Shown: piece by piece, positions 55,794 through 64,000 of the stretch
Layout of the letters: the number at the start of each line of letters is the position of its first letter
Position numbering within the stretch: the stretch's first letter is position 1
Assembly (NCBI GenBank): GCA_036365455.1
Contig: JAWQUS010000020.1
Span: 1,647,001 to 1,711,000 of the forward strand
DNA from: Macrosoma leucophasiata
Lineage: Eukaryota; Arthropoda; Insecta; Lepidoptera; Hedylidae
Direction: 5' to 3'
Length of the DNA stretch: 64,000 nt
Notes under the pieces: model-generated
Databases searched by the model: none
What the model was told of the DNA's origin: nothing
The model's input: only the letters and a program-made list of their open reading frames with translations
Made by a program: the position numbers and the translations under genes

Positions 55794-56426
55794 TATGAGA
55801 AAGCCTTCGATTCGGTCGAGATTTGGGCTGTGCTACAGTCACTCCAGAGGTGCCAAGTCGACTACCGATATATCGAGGTGCTAAGGAGCTTGTACGAAAA
55901 CGCCACTATGTCGGTTCGCCTTCAGGACCAGAACTCGAAACCTATCCAACTGCAGCGAGGTGTGAGTCAGGGAGATGTCATATCTCCGAAACTGTTCACC
56001 GCTGCATTGGAAGATGTCTTCAAGCTTCTGGACTGGAAAGGACTCGGCATCAACATTAACGGCGAGTACATCACTCACCTCCGATTGGCAGATGATATCG
56101 TAGTCATGGTTGAGACCCTGGAAGACCTTGGCACAGTGCTCAATGGCCTCAGTAGGGCCTCCCAACGAGTGCGCCTTAAAATGAACATGGACAAGACGAA
56201 GATTATGTCGAATGTCCTTGTTACGCCCACTCCTGTTATGGTCGAGGGTACTACAATCGAAGTTGTTGACGATTACGTATACCTGGGACAAACGGTCCAG
56301 TTAGGTAGGTCCAACTTCGAGAAAGAGGTCAATCGCCGAATCCAACTCGGATGGGCAGCGTTCGGGAAGCTGCGTTATATCTTCTCGTCCAATTTTACCG
56401 CAGTGTCTGAAGAAGAAGGTCTTTGA
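55794..56426 (+). pseudogene. RTE reverse transcriptase, motif A through thumb
   Basis: Begins at DYEKAFDSVEIWAVLQ (motif A aspartates), then SQGDVISPKLF, and HLRLADDIVVMVETL, where the usual F of FADD is L. GRSNFEKEVNRRIQLGWAAF follows. A frameshift near 56400 sends the protein to a stop. Sequence translated before 55792 belongs to the other copy. Confidence 0.9.
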
Positions 56427-56433
56427 CCAGTGT

Positions 56434-56853
56434 GTGTTGCCAGTGATGACATACGGAACAGAAACGTGGTCGCTCACTATGGGCCTCATAAGAAGGCTCA
56501 AGGTCACTCAGAGAGCGATGGAGAGGGCTATGCTCGGAGTTACTCTGCGAGATCGAATCAGAAATGAGGAGATCCGCATGAGGACCAAAGTAACCGACAT
56601 AGCCCATCGAATAGCGAAACTCAAGTGGCAGTGGGCAGGGCACATAGCTCGCAGAACTGACGGCCGTTGGGGCAGAAGAGTTCTAGAGTGGCGACCGCGT
56701 ACCGGAAGACGAAGCGTAGGCAGGCCCCCCACGAGGTGGACCGACGACCTAGTGAAGGTCGCGGGCAATCGTTGGATGAGGGCGGCCCAGGACCGTTCGT
56801 TGTGGCATTCTTTGGGGGAGGCCTTTGTCCAGCAGTGGACGTCTTTTGGCTGA
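56434..56853 (+). pseudogene. RTE reverse transcriptase C-terminal tail
   Basis: 139 residues continuing the previous entry in a new frame: VMTYGTETWSLTMGLIRRLK, then KLKWQWAGHIARRTDGRWGR and RPPTRWTDDLVKVAGNRW, ending shortly before the element end. This is the normal C-terminus of the family. Confidence 0.9.
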
Positions 56854-57150
56854 AATGATGAACTGGACAGTATGTCCCAGGTATACCTAAACGTCGACAA
56901 CTTCGAGTGTAGTACCCTCGACCAACAGGAGTGGGTGTAACATGGACATTTGACATGATCTTCGTCTTGTCCATGTTCATTTTAAGGCCCACTCGTTGGG
57001 AGGCCCTACTGAGGTCATTGTGCATTGTGCTAAGATCTTTCAGGGTCTCAGCCATGACTACGATATCATCTGCAAATCGGAGGTGGGAGATGTACTCACC
57101 GTTAACATTGATGCCGAGTCCTTTCCAGTTCAGAAGCTTGAAGACGTCTT

Positions 57151-57296
57151 CCAATACAGCGGTGAACAGTTTCGGAGATATAACATCTCCCTGTGTCACA
57201 CCTTGCTGCAGTTGGATAGGTTTCCAATGCAGCGGTGAACAGTTTCGGAGATATAACATCTCCCTGTGTCACACCTTGCTGCAGTTGGATAGGTTT
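57151..57296. repeat. 73-bp tandem duplication inside the RTE fragment
   Basis: Units 57151-57223 and 57224-57296 are identical except for one base (CCAATACAGC versus CCAATGCAGC). It lies in reverse transcriptase coding sequence and adds a frameshift. Confidence 0.95.
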
Positions 57297-57424
57297 CGAG
57301 TTCTGATCCTGAAGCCGGACCGACATAGTGGCGTTTTCATACAAGCTCCTCAGCACCTCGATGTATCGGTAGTCAACTTGGCACCTCTGGAGTGACTGTA
57401 GCACTGCCCAAATCTCCACAAAAG

Positions 57425-57556
57425 CTGAATGTCAACATACAGATGCGTTTCTCTTCTAAGGCATAAGTAGTTATACTTCTTCGATAGTTATTACGGGGCA
57501 TACATTACCTTCTAAACAAAACACAGTAGGACTGAGCACTACCATTTGATGGTTTC
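57425..57556 (-). mobile_element. ACTGGTGG SINE, old middle fragment
   Basis: Diverged copy containing TGAGCACTACCATTTGA. Confidence 0.6.
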
Positions 57557-57611
57557 CGTACCTTCGATGTCGGAATGTGACGAGCCGATCTTGAGCACTA
57601 CCATTTGAAGG

Positions 57612-57866
57612 TTTCGCGGGCGTAGGCACCAACAAATTACCTGATATACTCGCCGTTAAATGGGTGTTTAGCACTATCGTGTTTCGGTTAGGTGGTAATG
57701 TACGGCCCTGTAATTTCCGGCACAGAGACATAACAAATTTGGCCTCAGGAGTGGTAACGCATCTGCATTTTGACCTTGGTCTTTGTGTGGGTGTCTATAG
57801 GCTGCGGTCGTCACTTAACATCAATGTGAACTGCATGCTTGTTTGTTCCATTACATAAAAAAAAAC
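57612..57866 (+). mobile_element. ACTGGTGG SINE, head missing
   Basis: Starts at GCGGGCGTAGGCACC; polyA present. Confidence 0.88.
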
Positions 57867-58932
57867 AGAATTAACTGGACACACAAGAACACTTAGGGAC
57901 ACTTATCACTGTAACTTTTTGGTAATATGTGTTAACGTTATCTAACACTGTCGTACAGATCTAGTTCTGAAGCAAATTGCAACGTATTGGAGCTTGAACT
58001 GAAAATGTGCTAATAATTCCGAAGTTACTTGAAGATTTCATGTTTTTTCGGTCTTATTCGTTTTGTTTCCCCGAATATATCTTTGCAAGTTTCAGTTATT
58101 TAAATGTTTACTTTGTTCAAGTTGAATGTAAAATGAAGAAAAACATTTCTGAATGAACAGTTTTAAATAAAAATGCTTTGAAACGAACCGAAAAGTGTTT
58201 TTGCTTTGTACATTGAAAGCTGTAGCGTTTTTTGCTGTCACGAGTAATCATGGTAGTCATTATTGCAGTGATTGATAATAGGAAAACCAATGGCGTAGTA
58301 TTGTTTAAATGTACCTTGTTTTCCTTTGATTCTCTAGGATTCCATCATCACATGCTAACTTCAAGGCAATGGAACCACCAAGCAAGTACAGGCTTTCAAA
58401 TAAAAATAAAAATTTGCAAATCGGCTTACATGCACCGCAGAAATCGCGTATTAAACACAAAAAAACAGGCGAATGAAAAACCTCCTCCTTTTTTAATTCG
58501 GTTAAGAAATGCAAAATATGTAAAAATCACGGAATAGATAAATAAGGATGGAAAGGCCTTTGCTTCAATTTAGTATTAGAACCAGTGTGGTCGCTTTTCT
58601 CCCACCATGCAATTTCTTACACAAATGTAACACCATCTCGACAATCACCCACACATTAATCTCAGAGCAGCTATTCGTTTGCGTAAGTTCGCATACTAAG
58701 ATGTAACGCCCGTAGACAATAAACACTCGCACGCACACAACAATATACTCACCAATAAACTAGTCGAAGTGTAGCGAACGCATTACATGCTGTACATTGC
58801 CAGCGGAGACAGTAATAGCGTTAATTGAGCGAGTGCTTAACGAGCAATGTATTCGCTAGCAGTAACGTTTGAATAATGCAGTTTAAGTTCGAATATTCAT
58901 ATTCCTTTGTATATTTATATGTTTTTTACAAG
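57867..58932. other. Unassigned sequence
   Basis: A 101-codon plus frame at 58232-58537 has no recognised domain. No transposon ends seen. Confidence 0.45.
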
Positions 58933-59123
58933 TATTAAGTTGAGTCGAGTTCTGTCTGATGGTGGGGTCAAAAGTCTTAGGAATCGGCGTGCATGTATGA
59001 AGAGAATGATGAAGGTAGACGAGGCACGAGAGGTTTGTCTGAACCGGGATATCTGGCGCTCTATACTCTCTGCCTACCCCGTTAGGGACCTGGCGTGAAG
59101 ATACATACATACATACATACATT
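58933..59123 (+). pseudogene. LINE C-terminus with TACA tail
   Basis: Plus strand: RVLSDGGVKSLRNRRACMKR to SAYPVRDLA, then a long TACA run. Truncated 5' at VLSDGG. Confidence 0.87.
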
Positions 59124-59431
59124 ATAACAATAAATGTTATTTGTGACTTACCGATCAAAAGATATACCTCCTCGCTTTATACTTGAGGTCTGACATTTCC
59201 TAATACATGTTAAAATTGGCACTACATGGTATTTTACCAAGAGATGCGTCGTTCGAAGCAGTCTACACGAAACTACGAGCGGCGAACGAATGGTTCTGCC
59301 GAACTATGTGTGTACACGCATAGTTGTCGTGCGCTTGCCACGCCCACATTACCATTCCATCTTTATTTATCTATTCCGTGGTAAAAATCATCCCATGGCA
59401 TCCCGTAGAAATATTATTTCGGGCTAAAAAC
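59124..59431. other. Unassigned, short near-palindrome
   Basis: AACTATGTGTGTACACGCAT followed by AGTT at about 59304 is nearly self-complementary. Confidence 0.4.
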
Positions 59432-59565
59432 TATCCTATGTGTCAATCCAAGTAACCCTCTATGTATGTGCCAAATTTCATGAAAATCGGTACAGCAGTT
59501 AATTCGTGACGGAGTAACAACCATACATAATTTCGCATTTATAATATGTTGTGTGCGTATTCGGG
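59432..59565 (+). repeat. Retroelement 3' fragment
   Basis: GCCAAATTTCATGAAAATCG and CGTGACGGAGTAACAACCA, typical of the small retroelement 3' part. Confidence 0.5.
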
Positions 59566-59820
59566 AAACCTTTGTCCAGTCTCTTGGCTGGAGTGAAGGT
59601 GGTGGTGTTATATTTACAATGATGTGAAGCCCATGTGAAAACCCCACTGCGCACTATAACGGTGGAGGATCCTTCACTTTAGTTCTCACTGCACTGGCGT
59701 CAGTCAAGCGAACAATAGCGGTCAAACCATTTCAATAGGGCGATAGTAAATATAACAACGCGAGATGAGCGGCAGCTTTCCGCATTACAAGCGTGGTAAT
59801 TATGGCATAGGGGGCATATT

Positions 59821-60127
59821 ACTGGTGGTAGAGTCAGTATAGGAGCTTGAGGGCGTAGGCACCACCGCATTATCTAATGTATCTGCCGCTAAGTGGTAGT
59901 GTTCAGCACTATCGTGTTCCAGTTAGATGGTAATGTATAGCCCGGAAATAACTATCACAGAGACATAGTAACTAAGGTCTAGGTAACAACAGAGATTTAA
60001 TTAACAGGGGTGGCAACGCATATGCTTTAGACCTCTGGTCTTTGTGCGGGTGTCTATAGGCTGCAGTCATCACTTAACATCAATGTGAACTGCATGTTTG
60101 TTTGCCATATTCAATACAGTAAAAAAA
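59821..60127 (+). mobile_element. ACTGGTGG SINE, old, full length
   Basis: Diverged copy with a short insertion near 59980. Confidence 0.82.
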
Positions 60128-60596
60128 TTACGCACAACGCTATTGTGGAGAATCCTTTTGTCCAGCAGTAAACGATTTTCGGCTGAAGTAATGATGTTGT
60201 ATTTCAATTGCATGGGTACCGCATTACCATGGAATAAATACACTACTTTTATTTTATTCACGTAGCTGAAAATCCTAAACAACAGCATATCCTTGTCAAT
60301 TATTCCCATTGTTTGGGAAGGAAGTAGGATTTTATGAACTTTAATGAGAACCTAACATTTCCCTCGATACAAATATCACCTGCATTTTCTATTTCCATCC
60401 CTCTGCCGGCCATTTTCCTGTATATTTCGAGCACAATGGACTATTAACAGTTTACCTGTACTATTATTGTCAGTTCAACGCCATAACACACAATGTGTGA
60501 CAATGTGTAATGTGCTAGTAGGTAACTAGTTTTGGAACTCCCCATATAGTTAGTGATTTTTTATACTGCCTCAGTTTCTGCCTCAGTGGGAGGTAT
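60128..60596. other. Unassigned sequence
   Basis: CTTTTGTCCAGCAGTAAACG at about 60155 resembles an RTE 3' end trace; the rest is unknown. Confidence 0.4.
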
Positions 60597-60880
60597 ACTG
60601 GTGGTAGAGCTCCAGTGACGGAGCTTGCGGGCGTAGGCACCACATAAATCCCCCAAGATTCTTGCCGCTAAATGGTAGTGTTCAGCACTATCGTGTTCCG
60701 GTCAGGTGGTAATGTACAGCCCTGTAATTTCCGGCACAGAGTCAATAACACCTTAGGCCTCGGGGGTGGTAACGCATCTGCATTTTGACCTTGGTCTTTG
60801 TGTGGGTGTCTATAGGCTGCAGTCATCACTTAACATCAAAGTGAACTGCATGCTTGTTTGCCACTTCCATTACATAAAAA
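60597..60880 (+). mobile_element. ACTGGTGG SINE, full
   Basis: Complete; its A tail meets a LINE tail at 60884. Confidence 0.9.
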
Positions 60881-60883
60881 GTA

Positions 60884-61140
60884 TATATATGTATGTATGT
60901 ATCCTCACGCCAGGTCCCAAACGAGGTAGGCACAGAGTGTGGAGCGCCAGATAGCTCAGTCCTGACACACCTCCCATGCCTAATTTACATTCATCATTCT
61001 CTTCATACACGCACACCGATTCCTAAATCTTTTGATCCCACCATCAGACAGTACTCGACCTATTTGGTCGGAGTAGGTCAGTCTTGGTCTTCCTGTGCCA
61101 TTGCAGCCATCCCCATTCGTATATCTGTTTAGTTATTCTG
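60884..61140 (-). pseudogene. LINE C-terminus with TACA tail
   Basis: Minus strand, same family, several substitutions. The tail is at 60884-60903, directly against the polyA of a SINE. Confidence 0.8.
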
Positions 61141-61713
61141 TAGTATATTATATTAACACACCTATAGTAGTAACTTAACACATACGCCACGAAACGGGAA
61201 ACATGCGTGTCTTTGTGAAAGCACAATTAACAACAAGACCGCGTTTAAACCTAGGAACTCTAAAAACTATCGAATACATCGAAAGAACAACTTCAGCACG
61301 TGAAGACTCGGTCTATCTCTCACAGAGTCAAGTAATCCGATAGTCCCTAATGGCCCTTGACCAAAATGTAATGGTTGTTTCGCGTGATGCGGTAATTCGG
61401 GGCTGCGGACATCATAATGACCGCCCGATTGGCTTTGCTTAATCTTTTAATATTGGTGAGGCCCTTTATTTTGTAAAAGCCTTATATTGGACGAAGGTCG
61501 CAGTCTATAATTACTTTCTAATGAACTGACTAAAGGCAAAGAGTAAGGAATGTTTTTATAGAAGTGTTTTCTCGCTTTACTTCATTATTTTTTTAGAATC
61601 TGTTTCTGTATCAGACTATTCTTTAACAAATGTAATAAAATACGCTGTTTTTGTGTGTTATGAAGGGGCAAAGAAGCAAATTTACATTCTCTATAACAAA
61701 AAACTAAAGATTT
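61141..61713. other. Unassigned sequence
   Basis: No gene or repeat recognised. Confidence 0.5.
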
Positions 61714-61970
61714 CTTTTTATTTATGTTATGGAAGAGGCAAACAAGCATGCAGTTTACATTGATGTTAACTGATAACTGTAGCCTATAGACACCCACACA
61801 AAGACCAAGGTCAAAATGCAGATGCGTTACCACTCCTGAGGTCTAAGGTGTTGTGCCTCTGTGCTGGAAATTACAGGGCCGTTCTTCATTTCATTGTAGA
61901 TGCGTTGCCGTTTTATAGGCCTTATGCCTTGTGCTGGAAAATATGAAACCTACCATTTAGCGGCAAGTCC
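61714..61970 (-). mobile_element. ACTGGTGG SINE, deleted in the middle
   Basis: 3' half good; the 5' half is scrambled and ends at GCGGCAAGTCC. Confidence 0.78.
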
Positions 61971-62207
61971 TCCATTTTGAGACCAAGACTGATCTACCTT
62001 GATAAGAAACAAGAACAAAGGGTCTGATATCTTATCCCGAATGACAAAAACCCTAATAACAAGTGCCCGAACTTTAAGGTCCGAAGAATCATTACCCTAA
62101 TTTTTATTTACGTTAGATTTTTTACTGTTCTATGAATAGAGTTCGATATTCTGATTTTCAAATCATTAGGAATTTGATATGGCGTAGGAAAGTGACTTAT
62201 AAAGCGG

Positions 62208-62332
62208 CGAGGCTTTATGAAGAGAATGATGAATGTAGTAGAAGCACGAGAGGTGTGTCAGGTGCGGGATATCTGGCGCTCCACACTCTCTGTCTGCCCT
62301 ATGAGAGACTTAGCGTAAATATACACACATAG
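62208..62332 (+). pseudogene. LINE C-terminus, diverged
   Basis: Plus strand, GAAGAGAATGATGAATGTAG through GCGCTCCACACTCTC; the tail is degraded. Confidence 0.65.
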
Positions 62333-62371
62333 ATTAGGTTATGCGATGGTGTTATCTCTAGTTTCATCACC

Positions 62372-62657
62372 TTTTTTTTCTGTAATAAAAGTGGCAAACA
62401 AGCGTGCAGTTCACGCTGATGTTAAGTGATGACTGCAGCCTAAAGACACCCACACGATGACCAGAGGTCAAAATGCAGATGCGCTGCCACTCCTGAGGCA
62501 TTAGGTGTTATGCCTCTGTGCCGGAAATTACAGAGCCGTACATTACCACCTGACCGGAACACGATAGTGCTGAACACTAACATTTAGCGGCAAGCATATT
62601 AGGTAATGCGGTGGTGCCTACGCCCGCGAGCTCCGTCACTGGAGCTCTACTACCAGT
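62372..62657 (-). mobile_element. ACTGGTGG SINE, full
   Basis: Complete minus-strand copy. Confidence 0.9.
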
Positions 62658-62776
62658 AAAATCTATGTTAAGTGACTTCATCCTTCAGACATCTACACAA
62701 ATTCTGTTGTCAAAACGCAAATGCTTTGCCACACACTATTGTTTTGGTAATAGTCGGATTGATCGTATCATCTCAG

Positions 62777-62890
62777 AATGCCAACTTCGCAAATTGCCAA
62801 CTGCTCGCAAAAAGAAAACTTCTCAAAATGCCAACTTATCAAAAAGCCAAATTCGCAAAATATTTATTTCTCAAAATGCCAACTTTTCAT
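62777..62890. repeat. Degenerate tandem repeat of CTCAAAATGCCAACTT
   Basis: AATGCCAACTT-like units with TCGCAAA, TCTCAAA or TATCAAA spacers occur about six times with a period near 20 bp. Confidence 0.75.
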
Positions 62891-63126
62891 AATGACCACT
62901 TAAAATTATAATGATGTTTCAAATTAATTACATAAATTGTGTACCACACTATGAGAAATATTGGTTTAATTATGTAGAACGTATAAATCCTTTCCGTCCC
63001 AGAGCAAGGAATTAGTTTATATATTCACATGTACCCGAAATTCCCTGCAAAACCTATGTAGTAAAGCTCGGCCTTCGTAACTTATCCCCATGGCGGCGGT
63101 GTAATTATCACGGATCACTTATTTCA

Positions 63127-63292
63127 TGTCTGATGGTGGGGTCAAAAGTCTTAGGAATCGGCGTGCATGTATGAAGAGAATGATGAAGGTAGACGAGGCA
63201 CGAGAGGTTTGTCAGAACCGGGATGTCTGGCGCTCTACACTCTCTGCCTACCCCGTTAGAGACCTGGCGTGAAGATTCATACATACATACTT
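63127..63292 (+). pseudogene. LINE C-terminus with TACA tail
   Basis: Plus strand, from TCTGATGGTGGGGTC to the TACATACATAC tail. Confidence 0.82.
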
Positions 63293-63347
63293 ATTTCATA
63301 TTTGGTATGTAGTATAGTTACATATTCTATGTAATCTTACCGAATTC

Positions 63348-63475
63348 CCCTCTGTGGTGTTCCCTAGGTGCTACAATATGGGGTTCTTCAAAAATGGCGT
63401 CAAAAGAGTCCTTCAGGGCTAGCACGTTTGCAACTCCCCAGGCCATATTCGACGGTGACCACTTTCCATCAAGAG
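63348..63475 (+). repeat. Dispersed repeat (GTGCTACAATATGGGG family)
   Basis: Second copy; see 43082. Confidence 0.55.
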
Positions 63476-64000
63476 TCAAACTTCAGACTTAAAACAAAAT
63501 TTGCTTGAAACCTCACTTGTTCGTGAACAATACCATAGCAACTTCCATGTCAGTAACTTCTTAACTATGAATATAACTTTACAATGTTATATTATGTGAA
63601 TTTAAAATGATTATGTGCTGTCGAAGGGGTTTCTGGTCATCCAAAACATTGTAAATTGGACTTTAACGTCATACAAATAAGTGACTTACGTGACGGACCG
63701 AATATTTCTTCGATAGAACTTATTCTATTACTGGTAGGTACCTATTGTAACAGTAAAAAATAAATCTAACGAAAGAATTGTAAATTAGAAGAGCGGAGCC
63801 CTCTGGCACAGACATTTTACAATGCTTGAAAGGGGACTCCAGCCTATTTGTGTCATAAAACATTTTGATATAGAAATAAAGATTATTTATTATTATTATT
63901 TCTGTACCTGTGAAAAACATTATTTTTTAAAATTATAATATTGGCTAATATTTAAAACTAGCTGTATCCTGCGCGCGTTGTTTCACCACCAACTTAAAAA
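63476..64000. other. Unassigned, with retroelement trace at the edge
   Basis: AATAAAGATTATTTATTATTATT at about 63876 resembles a LINE end. AACTAGCTGTATCCTGCGC at 63957 resembles the 5' end of a small retroelement that runs off the window. Confidence 0.4.

Larger units (their letters stand above)
55792..56860 (+). mobile_element. RTE LINE fragment, plus strand, inserted into the minus copy
   Basis: This 5'-truncated copy starts within motif A and runs to the 3' end (GAAATGATG). The sequence AACTGGACAG occurs at 55782-55791 and again at 56861-56870, exactly bracketing it, which is a 10-bp target duplication. Confidence 0.93.
55213..57420 (-). mobile_element. RTE LINE fragment, minus strand, split by a later copy
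   Basis: The minus strand carries the 3' half of an RTE in two blocks, 57420-56871 (from motif A to YLGHTVQ) and 55791-55226 (from there to the 3' end). They are contiguous once the plus-strand insertion 55792-56860 is removed. The tail is a run of GAT units at about 55213-55228. The 5' block carries a 73-bp tandem duplication. Frames are broken. Confidence 0.9.

Noticed and set aside
62777..62890. CRISPR-like array
   Set aside because: Units are degenerate, spacers are not unique sequences of constant length, and the context is a eukaryotic genome.

Overview
This window looks like repeat-saturated nuclear DNA from an insect, most likely a moth or butterfly (Lepidoptera). The evidence is the repeat content: polyA-tailed SINEs that start ACTGGTGGTAGAGC, tRNA-headed SINEs, short non-autonomous retroelements with TCTG runs, RTE-type LINEs ending in GAT or TACA repeats, a BEL/Pao LTR element, a mariner, and hAT-, piggyBac- and Harbinger-like MITEs. 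The species cannot be named. I found no convincing host protein-coding exon, rRNA, functional tRNA gene or CRISPR array. Every long open frame belongs to a transposable element, and each of those is visibly broken.

Layout. 1-8 kb: SINE copies, one full tRNA-headed SINE at 3.4 kb, and a 630-bp TCTG-type element at 7.1 kb. 8.4-10 kb: the 3' part of a Jockey/CR1-like LINE (minus). 10.1 kb: a hAT-like MITE inside a SINE. 14.05-14.59 kb: a solo LTR in a TA run. 17.1-17.9 kb: three SINEs, two inverted against the third. 19.3-22.7 kb: one old tRNA-headed SINE carrying two later insertions, a 310-bp insert and a nearly full-length but dead RTE LINE. 22.8-24.6 kb: a defective mariner that itself carries an insertion of tRNA-like units in hairpin and tandem order. 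29.2-30.3 kb: a 1,081-bp hAT-like foldback element inside a SINE. 34.6-34.9 kb: a second tRNA-like palindromic retroposon. 38.3-42.5 kb: a young BEL/Pao element with LTRs differing at 2 of 330 positions. 43-52 kb: nested LINE and SINE fragments and inverted dispersed repeats. 53.8-54.06 kb: a Harbinger-like MITE. 55.2-57.4 kb: an RTE fragment inserted into an inverted RTE fragment with a clear 10-bp target duplication. 57.6-64 kb: more SINE and LINE tails.

Most notable observation: the BEL/Pao element lacks gag and the start of protease. Its primer-binding region matches 39 nt of tRNA-Tyr instead of the usual ~18, and then joins directly to pol. As I recall the insect tRNA, the only mismatch is at position 58 (1-methyladenosine in mature tRNA) and the match stops next to position 37 (also normally methylated). 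This looks like a fossil of reverse transcriptase reading through its tRNA primer and then mis-priming. Secondary points of interest are two retroposon-like insertions built from inverted tRNA-like units with their own target duplications, and several datable nested insertions. There is no operon-like or defence-like gene system here; the elements interact only by nesting and by supplying copying machinery in trans.
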